In this document: piece by piece, positions 63,576 to 64,000 of the stretch
How the letters are laid out: every line of letters begins with the position of its first letter
Numbering within the stretch: position 1 is the stretch's first letter
DNA from: Gammaproteobacteria bacterium
GTDB taxonomy: Bacteria; Pseudomonadota; Gammaproteobacteria; Steroidobacterales; Steroidobacteraceae
Reading direction: 5' to 3'
Assembly: GCA_025357835.1 (NCBI GenBank)
Contig: JANYLM010000079.1
Span: 1-64,000 of the forward strand
Length of the DNA stretch: 64,000 nt
Position numbers and translations under genes: made by a program
The notes under the pieces: generated by a model
Database searches by the model: none
Told to the model about the DNA's origin: nothing
What the model saw: the letters and a program-made list of their open reading frames with translations, nothing else

Positions 63576-64000
63576 GTGCTGCCGGTAGTCGCTTTGATAG
63601 GTCGGCCGAATGTAGGCAAATCGACCTTGTTCAATGCCATGACCGGCACCCGTGATGCCCTGGTTGCCGATCTGCCGGGCCTCACCCGCGATCGTCAATA
63701 CGGGTTCGCGCGCCGTACCGAGGTCCCTTGCATCGTAGTGGATACCGGCGGTCTGGTCGAAAACGCCGATGACATCGAAAGCTTGATGGTCGCGCAAACC
63801 GAACGCGCCATAGCGGAGGCGGATCGTCTCATCGTGATTGTGGATGGCCGCGCCGGCGTTACGCCGCAGGACCAATTCGTGGCACGGCTGGCGCGGCGCA
63901 GCGGCAAGCCGCTGTTCCTCGCGGTCAACAAGACCGAAGGCTTCGACCACGACATAGCGGTGGCCGATTTTCATCAACTGGGAATGGGCGAACCGCATCC
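63576..64000 (+). CDS. der: GTPase Der (EngA), N-terminal part (cut by right edge)
   Basis: Double-domain GTPase essential for 50S ribosome assembly; only the first 141 residues are in the window. First G domain: G1 LIGRPNVGKSTLFNAMTG, G2/switch I DLPGLTRDRQYG, G3 VDTGG, and G4 NKTEG, where the common Asp of NKxD is Glu. Start GTG 63576, five bases after bamB, fits the conserved N-terminus LPVVALIGRPNVGKS. The 3' end lies beyond 64000. Confidence 0.95.
   Translation, partial: MLPVVALIGRPNVGKSTLFNAMTGTRDALVADLPGLTRDRQYGFARRTEVPCIVVDTGGLVENADDIESLMVAQTERAIAEADRLIVIVDGRAGVTPQDQFVARLARRSGKPLFLAVNKTEGFDHDIAVADFHQLGMGEPH

Overview
The window is a GC-rich, densely packed bacterial chromosome segment. 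It carries core genes in an order typical of Gammaproteobacteria: queA-tgt-yajC-secD-secF; suhB divergent from trmJ followed by an isc-like cluster; ndk-rlmN-pilW-rodZ-hisS-yfgM-bamB-der; and xerD-dsbC. Together with a 180-kDa-type NAD-glutamate dehydrogenase, ETF-ubiquinone oxidoreductase, zapE, a 7Fe ferredoxin and a NitT/TauT-type ABC ATPase, this suggests an aerobic gammaproteobacterium of the Xanthomonadales/Nevskiales/Steroidobacterales neighbourhood. That placement is inference. I see no insertion sequence, prophage or CRISPR array.

Layout. 1-6.8 kb: end of a NitT/TauT-type ABC importer, small membrane and secreted proteins, an UppP phosphatase, a cyclophilin, a TPR protein and a YceH-type protein. 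6.9-8.8 kb: glutathione-dependent formaldehyde detoxification (frmA-frmB). 8.8-17.3 kb: a B12 uptake and salvage island in which btuB (minus) and cobT-cobS-cobC-cobU-btuF-btuC-btuD (plus) diverge from a 0.68-kb gene-free stretch holding two separate cobalamin riboswitches. 17.2-24.4 kb: fatty acid desaturase, an unknown protein, an MBL hydrolase coupled to a double ABC ATPase, two lipoproteins, a membrane TPR protein and a PhzF isomerase. 24.4-26.4 kb: a TPP riboswitch followed by a thiamine-salvage operon (thiamine-binding protein, PnuT-like transporter, kinase). 26.5-42 kb: a ferredoxin and then a long minus-strand block for energy and amino-acid/acyl-CoA catabolism: gpmA, a thioesterase, NAD-GDH, a three-gene 2-oxoacid dehydrogenase (E1alpha-E1beta-E2, no E3), zapE, ETF-QO, enoyl-CoA hydratase, thiolase and an acyltransferase. 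42-50.7 kb: xerD, dsbC, fdxA, a NUDIX protein, tRNA-Leu(CAA), queuosine biosynthesis and the Sec accessory proteins. 50.8-64 kb: terC, an amino-acid permease, suhB, trmJ, an unusual iscS-iscU-like-iscA set, and the ndk to der core block, cut by the right edge.

The genes form several coherent modules: import and assembly of cobalamin under B12 control, import and phosphorylation of thiamine under TPP control, formaldehyde oxidation, branched-chain/fatty acyl-CoA oxidation feeding electrons to quinone through ETF-QO, and envelope biogenesis (SecDF-YajC, BamB, RodZ, PilW, YfgM, UppP, DsbC). The most notable items are the back-to-back B12 riboswitches, the TPP-controlled salvage operon, an IscU-like protein that keeps only one of the three scaffold cysteines, overlapping divergent promoters of tRNA-Leu and queA, probable (near-)leaderless starts of queA and trmJ, and a possible AUC start codon in the plsC-like gene. 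All calls were made by reading; no database search was run.
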